A stretch of DNA of 22,045 nucleotides from Dehalococcoidia bacterium (GTDB taxonomy: Bacteria > Chloroflexota > Dehalococcoidia > GIF9 > AB-539-J10): the NCBI GenBank assembly GCA_023229725.1, contig JALNYR010000023.1:1-22045 (forward strand). Reading direction: 5' to 3'. Under the pieces are notes generated by a model. The model did not search any database. It was not told where the DNA came from and saw only the letters and a list, made by a program, of their open reading frames with translations. Made by a program: the position numbers and the translations under genes. Shown here piece by piece: positions 1-5,858 of this stretch; positions within the stretch are counted from its first letter, which is position 1; each line of letters opens with the position of its first letter.

Positions 1-46
1 CCCGTAGGAAGGGGAAGATTCGGCAGATGGTGTCCCCCGTACTTCC
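1..46 (+). repeat. Truncated copy of the 69-bp dispersed palindrome (family A)
   Basis: This matches the right-hand part of the family A element seen in full at 212-280, 3709-3777, 5641-5709 and 10162-10230. It holds the loop segment (AGGAAGGGGAAGAT) and the right arm CAGATGGTGTCCCC. The left arm lies outside the window. The right arm has one extra C and a diverged end compared with the others. Confidence 0.7.
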
Positions 47-88
47 GGCGTGATGGCCACAACGGCGGGCGTCCGACAAGCCGATGGC

Positions 89-114
89 GGGCGGGCGTGG
101 GAGCCCGCCCCTAC
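89..114 (-). repeat. REP-like hairpin with GTAG foot
   Basis: The stem is GGGCGGGC (89-96), the loop GTGGGA and the return arm GCCCGCCC (103-110), followed by CTAC, which reads GTAG at the 5' foot on the minus strand. The preceding stretch from about 65 (GGGCGTCCGACAAG) recurs in degraded form at about 147-197 and again before the copy at 10298. A related degraded stem (GCGGGCGGACAC... GTCCGC) sits at about 170-192, directly before the family A copy. Confidence 0.65.
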
Positions 115-211
115 AACGGAAGGGCGGGGCGGTTGTGATTGGCGGCGGTGGGCGTCCGACAAGGCGATGGCGGGCGGACACGGGGGTCCGCGTCCCACGG
201 GAGACAGGTCA

Positions 212-280
212 GCGAAATGCGGGGACACCATGCATTCATAGGAAGCGGAGAATACGATAGATGGTGTCCCCGTATTTCCC
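212..280 (+). repeat. 69-bp dispersed palindrome, family A
   Basis: The left arm GAAATGCGGGGACACCAT and right arm ATGGTGTCCCCGTATTTCCC are inverted repeats around a 28-29 nt loop. The overall length is 69 bp, as in the copies at 3709, 5641 and 10162. The sequence before it (GGGAGACAGGTCAG) also matches the sequence before the 3709 and 10162 copies, so the true unit may be longer. A decayed half-copy (CAGATGGTTTCGCCGGATTT) follows at 301-320. Confidence 0.75.
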
Positions 281-339
281 ACAGGAACCGGCTGATCAAG
301 CAGATGGTTTCGCCGGATTTCACGAACGGGTCCCGCAAC

Positions 340-368
340 TTGACAGTAGTAGAGGCCGAGAGTAGCGT
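340..368 (+). promoter_or_regulatory. Possible sigma-70-type promoter for the TRAP operon
   Basis: A perfect -35 hexamer TTGACA (340-345) lies 17 bases before TAGCGT (363-368), a weak -10. It is about 160 bases upstream of dctP and nothing else in the leader is better. The -35 falls next to the decayed repeat at 301-320. Confidence 0.35.
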
Positions 369-478
369 TTCCACCATGCTGACGCTTCGTCCCGACGAAG
401 GCGCGTCGACACACGGCGGAGCTTCTTCCCATGCCCGTCCGCTCCTGACCGTTCGTGACCCCTCGTAATGACTGCTCT

Positions 479-495
479 CTGCGCGTGACGCGCAG
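479..495 (+). promoter_or_regulatory. Small hairpin in the dctP leader
   Basis: CTGCGCG-TGA-CGCGCAG forms a perfect 7-bp GC-rich stem with a 3-base loop, about 20 bases before the dctP ribosome binding site. It could be a 5' mRNA stabiliser or a remnant terminator. There is no T-run. Confidence 0.35.
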
Positions 496-531
496 GAGTC
501 CCACCATTCAGTGAAAGGAGGGTGAGTCGAA

Positions 532-1620
532 ATGAGAGCAAGAACCATCACAGCAGTCCTACCCCTCGTTCTGATCCTGAGCCTGCTCGCCATCGGTTGC
601 GCCCCTGCGGCAGCCCCCGACGGCGGAGGGACGACCCCGACGGCGCCGGCTGCCGAGGCAATCGAATGGAAGCTGCAGACCTTCTATCCGACCGCTGACC
701 CGGCGTACGGCGCGATGGAAGGTGTTGCCGCACGCATCGAAGAGACAAGCGGCGGACGCCTCACGATCGAATGCTTCCCCGGCGGCTCGATCGTCCCGAC
801 CCAGAAGGAACTGGAATCCCTGAACCAGGACGTGTTCGAGGCCGCCTATGTCTCCCACGGCTGGCACACGTCGTTCTTCCCGGCCTCGTTCCTGTTCGCC
901 CAGCGCGCCGGCGGCCTCACCCCCATCCAGGCCATGACCTGGCTGCGGCTCGGCGGCGGTGACGAGGTGTGCGCGGAGATGTACGCGCCCATGACAGGCG
1001 TAAAGTACCTCTCCACCATGACCATTCACCCACCTGAGGTGTGGTGTCATTCCAACAGACAGCTGAAGTCGATGGCTGACTTCAAGGGCCTCAAGATCCG
1101 GAGCCCCGGCGACAGCGGCGCCATCCTGTCTCTCATGGGCGCCTCGTCCGTCAGCATCGCCGGCGCTGAGATCTACGAGTCGGCGCAGCGCGGCGTCATC
1201 GACGCCACGGAGTACATCACCCAGGCGACCAACTGGGACATGGGCTTCCAGGAAGTCTTCAAGTACATGTACATGTCCCCGACCCGCGCGCCTTCCGACT
1301 CCATCGGCCTGTTCGCCAGCAGCAAGGCGTGGAACGCCCTGCCCGCGGACATCCAGGCAATCGTGATGGCCTGCGCGCATGAAGAGACCCTCCGCTGGTA
1401 CGCGTGGTCTCTGAACGCTGACAGCATTGCCCTGCAGAAGTTCAAGGACTACGGCACCATCGTCGAGCCCATCCCGGCCGACATCGATGCCGCGATGATT
1501 GCGGCGGCGAAAGAGTACTTCACGAAGAAGGCCGCCGGCGACGCCATGTTCGCGAAGGTAATGGCGTCCCAGGATGCGTGGAAGGCCATGTGCGAGGCAC
1601 AGGGCCCGTGGGCCACGTAG
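532..1620 (+). CDS. dctP: TRAP transporter solute-binding lipoprotein (DctP family)
   Basis: This is the extracytoplasmic solute receptor of a tripartite TRAP transporter; it captures an organic acid and delivers it to the DctQM permease. The start is supported by AAAGGAGGG 9 bases upstream. Residues 1-22 are a lipoprotein signal ending in LLAIGC with the lipid-modified Cys at 23, then a Gly/Pro/Thr-rich linker to about residue 43. The mature part shows the family layout, including GGSIVPTQKELESLNQ (about 84-99) and LKIRSPGDSG, whose Arg190 matches the conserved arginine that binds the substrate carboxylate in DctP proteins. The stretch VIDATEYITQATNWDMGFQE resembles the TakP/lactate-type subgroup, so a 2-keto or hydroxy acid is a reasonable guess (inference). 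The length of 362 is normal. First gene of dctP-dctQ-dctM. Confidence 0.93.
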   Translation: MRARTITAVLPLVLILSLLAIGCAPAAAPDGGGTTPTAPAAEAIEWKLQTFYPTADPAYGAMEGVAARIEETSGGRLTIECFPGGSIVPTQKELESLNQDVFEAAYVSHGWHTSFFPASFLFAQRAGGLTPIQAMTWLRLGGGDEVCAEMYAPMTGVKYLSTMTIHPPEVWCHSNRQLKSMADFKGLKIRSPGDSGAILSLMGASSVSIAGAEIYESAQRGVIDATEYITQATNWDMGFQEVFKYMYMSPTRAPSDSIGLFASSKAWNALPADIQAIVMACAHEETLRWYAWSLNADSIALQKFKDYGTIVEPIPADIDAAMIAAAKEYFTKKAAGDAMFAKVMASQDAWKAMCEAQGPWAT

Positions 1621-1685
1621 TAGACTCCAATCTCCAACTGTGGGTTGCTGCTGCGAAGCAGTTGAATCCCCGGTAGAAGAAAGGC

Positions 1686-1718
1686 GGCTCCCACCTCTCA
1701 GGTTGAGAGGTGGGAGCC
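1686..1718 (+). promoter_or_regulatory. Strong hairpin enclosing the dctQ ribosome binding site
   Basis: A perfect 14-bp stem pairs GGCTCCCACCTCTC (1686-1699) with GAGAGGTGGGAGCC (1705-1718) around the loop AGGTT. The 3' arm ends 9 bases before the dctQ ATG and contains the only purine-rich Shine-Dalgarno-like stretch (GAGAGGTGGGAG). There is no T-run, so it is not a standard terminator. It probably lowers dctQM expression relative to dctP or protects the dctP 3' end. Confidence 0.7.
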
Positions 1719-1727
1719 TAACACAAC

Positions 1728-2237
1728 ATGAAAAGAGTGCTTGGGTTCATAGACTCCACAAGCCTGTGGACCGGCAAGGTCGTCCAGTGGCTCTGCGTCA
1801 TCCTCATCCTCGTGTTGTCGTACGAAGTGACCATGCGCTACGTCTTCAACGCCCCGACCGTCTGGGTCATGCAGACGGCCATGATGATCGGCGGGGCCAT
1901 CATCACCCTCGGTTGGTGCTTCGTCCAGCAGCAGAAATCACACGTCAGAGTCGACCTGTTCTACGGGCGTCTCTCGAGCAAACGCCAGGCGCTGGTCAAC
2001 GTCCTCGGCTCGCTCGTCTTCTTCTTCCCGTTCGTAGGCATCCTGACCTACCGGTCGTTCACACAGTTCCTCTACTCGGTCGCGATGAGTGAGAAGATGC
2101 CGGAAACAGCCTGGTATCCGCCTGTGTACCCCATCAAGCTGGTCATATTCGTCGGCTTCCTGCTGTTCCTCCTCCAGGGCTGCGCCCAGTTTGTGCGCGA
2201 TGTCCAGGCCCTGCGGAAAGGGCAGCCCGATGCTTGA
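1728..2237 (+). CDS. dctQ: TRAP transporter small permease (DctQ family)
   Basis: This is the small membrane subunit of the TRAP transporter, which associates with DctM in the cytoplasmic membrane. At 169 residues it has the usual four hydrophobic segments: about 16-36 (VVQWLCVILILVLSYEVTM), 46-66, 86-108 and 131-155. Family features are the Trp in PTVWVMQ near the start of helix 2, and GWCFVQQQKSHVRVDLFY, matching the conserved 'H-x-x-V-D' after helix 2. The ATG is 9 bases after the hairpin at 1686-1718 and has no free ribosome binding site, so translation may depend on opening that hairpin. Its last 8 bases overlap the dctM start. Confidence 0.92.
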   Translation: MKRVLGFIDSTSLWTGKVVQWLCVILILVLSYEVTMRYVFNAPTVWVMQTAMMIGGAIITLGWCFVQQQKSHVRVDLFYGRLSSKRQALVNVLGSLVFFFPFVGILTYRSFTQFLYSVAMSEKMPETAWYPPVYPIKLVIFVGFLLFLLQGCAQFVRDVQALRKGQPDA

Positions 2238-3564
2238 CCTGAGCAAGGAGTTCATTACTGTCCTGATGCTGGCAGGAGTGCTGGGCGGCGTCCTGACCGG
2301 CTTCCCGCTGGCCCTCGTCATCGGAAGTATCGGCCTCATCGTCGGGTTCCTCTCGTTCGGACCGACGGTCATCGACATCCTGTACCTCAGGATATTCGGC
2401 AATGTGACCAACTACAGCCTCCTGGCTGTGCCGCTCTTCATCTTCATGGGCATCATGCTGGAGAAGTCCGGCATCGCCGAACGGCTCTTCGACGCCCTGT
2501 ACATCTGGCTGGGTGGCCTGAAGGGCGGCCTTGCCCTGACGACCGTGCTCATCGGCACCATCATGGCCGCCTGTGTGGGCATCATCGGTGCGTCCGTCAC
2601 GATGCTCGCCATCGTCGCAATCCCGGCCATGCTGCGGCGCGGCTACGACAAAGGTCTGGCGGGCGGAGTGGTGTGCGCAGGCGGGACGCTCGGCATCCTC
2701 ATACCGCCGAGCATCATGCTGGTCGTCTACGGGCCGATGGCGCTCATATCCGTGGGCAAGCTGTTCATGGCCGCGTTCATTCCCGGCTTCGTCCTGTCCG
2801 CGCTGTACTGTGTCTACGTCCTGGTGCGCTGTCACCTGCAGCCGAACCTCGCCCCGACGGTCCCAATTGAGGAGAGGCAGGTGCCGTTCGTCAAGAAGAC
2901 AATCATGCTGGTCACCTCGCTGGTGCCGCCGGCCGTGCTCGTCTTCTCCGTTCTCGGCGTCATCTTCTTCGGCATCGCCCCGCCGACTGAGGCCGCCGCC
3001 GTGGGCGCGCTCGTCGCCACGCTCCTTGCGCTGGCATACCGCAAGTTGAACTTCGCGGTGCTGCGCGACACGGCACGGGACACGCTCAAGCTGAGCAGCG
3101 CCGTGCTGCTCATTGCGGCCGCGTCGTTCGCCTTCACGGGCGTCTTCCTCAACTCGGGCTGCGGTACCGTGGTGAAGGAGTTCATCCTCGCCACACCCGG
3201 TGGCCCGTGGGGCGCCTTCCTGATGATCATGTTCGTGTGCTTCATCCTCGGTATGTTCATCGACTGGATGGGCATCATCTTCATCATCGTTCCCATCGTG
3301 ACCCCGGTGGTGCCGGCGCTCGGCTTCGACCCCCTGTGGTTCGCAATGATGATTTGCGTGAACCTGCAGATGTCCTTCATGACCCCGCCGTTTGCCTACG
3401 CCATCTTCTTCACGCGCGCGGCCGTTCCGGCCGAGCTGGGGATGACCACAGGCGACATCATCAAGGGCGTCATCCCCTTTGTGATTCTGATTGTGGTCGG
3501 GCTGGTCCTCTGCGGGATATTCCCACAGTTGATCCTGTGGCTGCCCTCCCAGATGATTGGATGA
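2230..3564 (+). CDS. dctM: TRAP transporter large permease (DctM family)
   Basis: This is the large membrane subunit that carries the sodium-coupled transport path of the TRAP system. The ATG at 2230 was chosen because it gives a normal N-terminus (MLDLSKEFITVLMLAGVLGG), follows AAAGGG at suitable spacing and overlaps the end of dctQ by 8 bases, which is typical translational coupling. An upstream in-frame start at 2089 would lie wholly inside dctQ. The 444-residue product has about twelve hydrophobic segments. The motif GILIPPSIMLVVYGPMA (about 155-172) and the second-half segment MFIDWMGIIFIIVPIVTPV are hallmarks of DctM. It is followed by a T-rich terminator, and no catabolic genes accompany the operon. 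Confidence 0.95.
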   Translation: MLDLSKEFITVLMLAGVLGGVLTGFPLALVIGSIGLIVGFLSFGPTVIDILYLRIFGNVTNYSLLAVPLFIFMGIMLEKSGIAERLFDALYIWLGGLKGGLALTTVLIGTIMAACVGIIGASVTMLAIVAIPAMLRRGYDKGLAGGVVCAGGTLGILIPPSIMLVVYGPMALISVGKLFMAAFIPGFVLSALYCVYVLVRCHLQPNLAPTVPIEERQVPFVKKTIMLVTSLVPPAVLVFSVLGVIFFGIAPPTEAAAVGALVATLLALAYRKLNFAVLRDTARDTLKLSSAVLLIAAASFAFTGVFLNSGCGTVVKEFILATPGGPWGAFLMIMFVCFILGMFIDWMGIIFIIVPIVTPVVPALGFDPLWFAMMICVNLQMSFMTPPFAYAIFFTRAAVPAELGMTTGDIIKGVIPFVILIVVGLVLCGIFPQLILWLPSQMIG

Positions 3565-3596
3565 GTGCCGCCTGAGATTCCCACGTTACATGGCAG

Positions 3597-3633
3597 TGGG
3601 CCCCGGTCGAATTCGACGGGGCCCATTCCTTTT
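3597..3633 (+). terminator. Rho-independent terminator of the TRAP operon
   Basis: TGGGCCCCG (3597-3605) pairs with CGGGGCCCA (3617-3625), with an inner self-complementary TCGAATTCGA, followed by TTCCTTTT. It lies 32 bases after the dctM stop. Confidence 0.85.
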
Positions 3634-3708
3634 CCGGGAGAGTTCGGCGCCATGAGGCGCGGGAGAGCGGGCGGACACAGAGGCCCGCATCCCACAGGAG
3701 ACGAGCCA

Positions 3709-3777
3709 GGGAAATGCGGGGACACCATGCACCCATAGGAAGGGGAAGATGCGACAGATGGTGTCCCCGTATTTCCC
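3709..3777 (+). repeat. 69-bp dispersed palindrome, family A
   Basis: The arms are GGGAAATGCGGGGACACCAT (3709-3728) and ATGGTGTCCCCGTATTTCCC (3758-3777), complementary at 19 of 20 positions. The loop contains GCACCCATAGGAAGGGGAAG. It is the first part of a 218-bp composite unit (3709-3926) that recurs at 5641-5858. A degraded REP-like stem (GCGGGCGGACAC) precedes it at about 3669. Confidence 0.85.
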
Positions 3778-3800
3778 GCGGGACAGGACGGGAGGTACTT

Positions 3801-3926
3801 GTAGGGGCGGGACATGTCCCGCCCGTTGGTCGGCGAGGGAACCGCAGTTGCGGCAGTCAAGCGCCACCAGTGGGCAACACACGTGTGCTGCTACTATCCT
3901 ACGGGAGAGGCATGCCTCTCCCCTAC
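3801..3926 (+). repeat. REPIN-like doublet (two inverted GTAG hairpins), 126 bp
   Basis: The left hairpin is GTAG followed by GGGCGGGACATGTCCCGCCC (3801-3824). The right hairpin is GGGAGAGGCATGCCTCTCCC followed by CTAC (3903-3926). The two GTAG feet point outward, with 78 bp between the hairpins. REP sequences mobilised by RAYT (Y1 HUH) transposases have exactly this GTAG/hairpin organisation, and paired inverted REPs are called REPINs. Another copy of the same length is at 5733-5858. No RAYT gene is in the window. Confidence 0.7.
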
Positions 3927-4200
3927 CGGATGGTCGCGGCAGGTCATCGAACAGACGGCGGGCGGCCGGCTACCCCGAGGTGGGCGCGGCACACCGCTCG
4001 CGGTGTCGTCTCCGTCCTACAAGACAATCAGCCAAACGAGACTCGGCTGCAGAATGGGGCGGACCATCGTACAGTCAGGATGGTGACACAACAGCACACG
4101 CCACAAGACCTCACTCCACCTCACATCACATCCGGCCGGGAGTGCGTCTATCGTGCCGTGCTCCCGAGACTGTACGCTTATACGAAGGACCGGCGCCCGG
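3927..4200. other. Non-coding stretch before the PAS-HD-GYP gene
   Basis: No convincing gene is present. One short hairpin occurs (ACACCG-CTCG-CGGTGT, 3991-4006). A TTATAC hexamer at 4178 has no matching -35. The actual promoter of the downstream gene was not identified. Confidence 0.5.
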
Positions 4201-5304
4201 ATGAACCGGCGCACATCACGTATGACACACTCCGACTCTCCGGCGAATCGAATCGAGAACCTCCACCCCGCACAGTCCCTCGACGGCAGGCTGCGCCTGC
4301 TCGTGGAGAGAGCCGGCGACATCGTCTGGACCGTCGACATGGAGATGCGCCCCACCTACGTCAGCCCCGCCATCCAGCGCTACCTGGGCTACACGGACGA
4401 GGAGGCCAGGTCGCTCACGATGAAGGACGTCTTCGCACCCCAGTCCTACGAGGCAGCCATGCGGGTGCTATCCGCAGAGTTGACGATAGACCAGGAGCGA
4501 ACCACAGACCCGGACCGGCGCCGCCTCGTCGAGGTGGACCTGGTCCACAAGGACGGCCACACCGTTCCATTCGAGGTATGCTACAGCGCGCTTCGCGATG
4601 CTCAGGGACGACCCGTGGAGGTCATGGCCATCGCGCGGGACATCACGGCCCGCAAGATAGCCGACGAGTACCGCATGGCGAGCGCCAGGAAGCTCATCGC
4701 CGCCCTCGGGCAGACGATACAGGCCCTGGCGATGCTCGCCGAGCTGAAGGACTCCTACACCGCCGGGCACCAGCGACGCGTAGCCAACCTGGCATGTGCG
4801 ATTGCACGCAGGATGGGCCTTGACGAGGACGCAATCGAAGGACTGCGCCTCGCCGGCCTCATCCACGACATCGGCAAGGTACGCGTGCCCGCCGAGATAC
4901 TGGGGAGCACGCGACGCCTGACCCCGGCCGAGTTCGAACTCATCAAGGTGCACCCGACCACGGGCTTCGAGGTGCTGAGCGGCATCGACTTCCCGTGGCC
5001 AATCGCACAAGCCGTCCACCAGCACCACGAGCGACTCGACGGCTCGGGGTATCCCCGAGGGCTGACCGGACCGGACATCATCGTCGAAGCGAGGATAATG
5101 GCCGTGGCCGACGTCGTGGAGGCGATTACGTCGGAACGCCCCTACCGCAAGGCCATCGGCGTCGAGGCCGCGCTCGACGAGATAGCAAGGCACCGGGGCG
5201 TCCTCTACGACGCAGCCGCGGTGGATGCGTGCCTGGACGTGTTCCGCAAGGATGCGTTTGTTTTCGACCAGGAGGCCCTACCGCCGGCGTCGGTTGACGG
5301 GTGA
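4201..5304 (+). CDS. PAS domain plus HD-GYP phosphodiesterase
   Basis: This is a predicted cyclic-di-GMP phosphodiesterase with a sensory domain. Residues about 31-150 form a PAS domain (GDIVWTVDMEMRPTYVSPAI, then the C-terminal PAC part ending EVMAIARDITARK). A short helix links it to an HD-GYP domain, about 180-350, with His190, the HD pair His222-Asp223 in IHDIGK, His251, His275-His276 in HHERLDGSGYP, and Gly283-Tyr284-Pro285 as the GYP signature. All expected metal ligands appear present, so it should be active. No membrane segment or receiver domain is seen. The ATG at 4201 follows GAAGGA by 11 bases; a GTG at 4153 and an ATG at 4222 are alternatives. The ligand sensed by PAS is unknown. 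The gene stands alone and is flanked by two copies of a composite repeat. Confidence 0.93.
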   Translation: MNRRTSRMTHSDSPANRIENLHPAQSLDGRLRLLVERAGDIVWTVDMEMRPTYVSPAIQRYLGYTDEEARSLTMKDVFAPQSYEAAMRVLSAELTIDQERTTDPDRRRLVEVDLVHKDGHTVPFEVCYSALRDAQGRPVEVMAIARDITARKIADEYRMASARKLIAALGQTIQALAMLAELKDSYTAGHQRRVANLACAIARRMGLDEDAIEGLRLAGLIHDIGKVRVPAEILGSTRRLTPAEFELIKVHPTTGFEVLSGIDFPWPIAQAVHQHHERLDGSGYPRGLTGPDIIVEARIMAVADVVEAITSERPYRKAIGVEAALDEIARHRGVLYDAAAVDACLDVFRKDAFVFDQEALPPASVDG

Positions 5305-5403
5305 GCGGGCGGCAGCCGGGGCGAGCGCAAAGAACCACACGCCGCGTTCAGGCCACGACGCACGCCTCAAGCAGACCTGGCGGTCCGAGGCAGATTGTCA
5401 GGT

Positions 5404-5555
5404 GTAGGGGCCGTTCGTGAACGGCCCGGTCCTAGTGAGCGACCGCGGCCGTTTCCAAGACCAGCCAGACCATCGACCCGTCCGACACACGAACCGTGAG
5501 CCACACCTACCGTGCGTCGACCGCCATCACCGGGCCGTTCACGAACGGCCCCTAC
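5404..5555 (+). repeat. REPIN-like doublet with GGGCCGTTC stems, 152 bp
   Basis: The left hairpin is GTAG plus GGGCCGTTCGTGAACGGCCC (5404-5427). The right hairpin is GGGCCGTTCACGAACGGCCC plus CTAC (5532-5555), an exact reverse complement of the left one. GTAG ends are outward, as in the 3801 and 5733 doublets, but the stem sequence is different. It lies between the convergent PAS-HD-GYP and symporter genes and could also act as a bidirectional transcript end. Confidence 0.7.
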
Positions 5556-5640
5556 AGGAGAACGTCAGGGTGTGTCACGGTAGCGGCGGCGGACATCCGT
5601 CAGCCGGATGGCAGGCGGGCGTTCGAACCCGCGTCGTATA

Positions 5641-5709
5641 CGGAAATGCGGGGACACCATGCACCCATGGGAAGGGGACGATGCAGCAGATGGTGTCCCC
5701 GGATTTCCC
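5641..5709 (+). repeat. 69-bp dispersed palindrome, family A
   Basis: The arms GGAAATGCGGGGACACCAT (5642-5660) and ATGGTGTCCCCGGATTTCCC (5690-5709) pair with few mismatches. It begins the second 218-bp composite unit, which aligns without gaps to 3709-3926 at about 88% identity by hand count. A degraded REP-like stem precedes it (GGCGGGCGTTCGAACCCGC, about 5612-5630). Confidence 0.85.
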
Positions 5710-5732
5710 GCTGGCCGGGACGGAAGGTATTT

Positions 5733-5858
5733 GTAGGGGCGGGACATGTCCCGCCCGTTGGTCGGCGAGCGAACCGCCGTTGCAGCAGGCAAGCGCCACA
5801 GGTGGGCAGCACACGAGTGCCGTCACCGTTCTACGGGCGAGGCATGCCTCGCCCCTAC
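5733..5858 (+). repeat. REPIN-like doublet, 126 bp
   Basis: The left hairpin is GTAG plus GGGCGGGACATGTCCCGCCC (5733-5756). The right hairpin is GGGCGAGGCATGCCTCGCCC plus CTAC (5835-5858). Compared with the copy at 3801-3926, the right stem carries a paired change (A to C in one arm, T to G in the other) that keeps it fully complementary. The CTAC at 5855-5858 supplies the TAG stop of the symporter gene on the minus strand. Confidence 0.7.

Noticed and set aside
2143..2835. Minus-strand open frame opposite dctM, rich in Asp, Glu, His and Gln
   Set aside because: It is the antisense of hydrophobic codons in a membrane protein; dctM is unmistakable.
3586..3882. Open frames across the repeats, encoding peptides such as GAWCPRIS or RWCPRISR
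   Set aside because: They arise from the family A palindrome read in different frames (the same peptide appears at each copy), have no ribosome binding sites, and overlap on both strands. They are repeat-derived, not genes.
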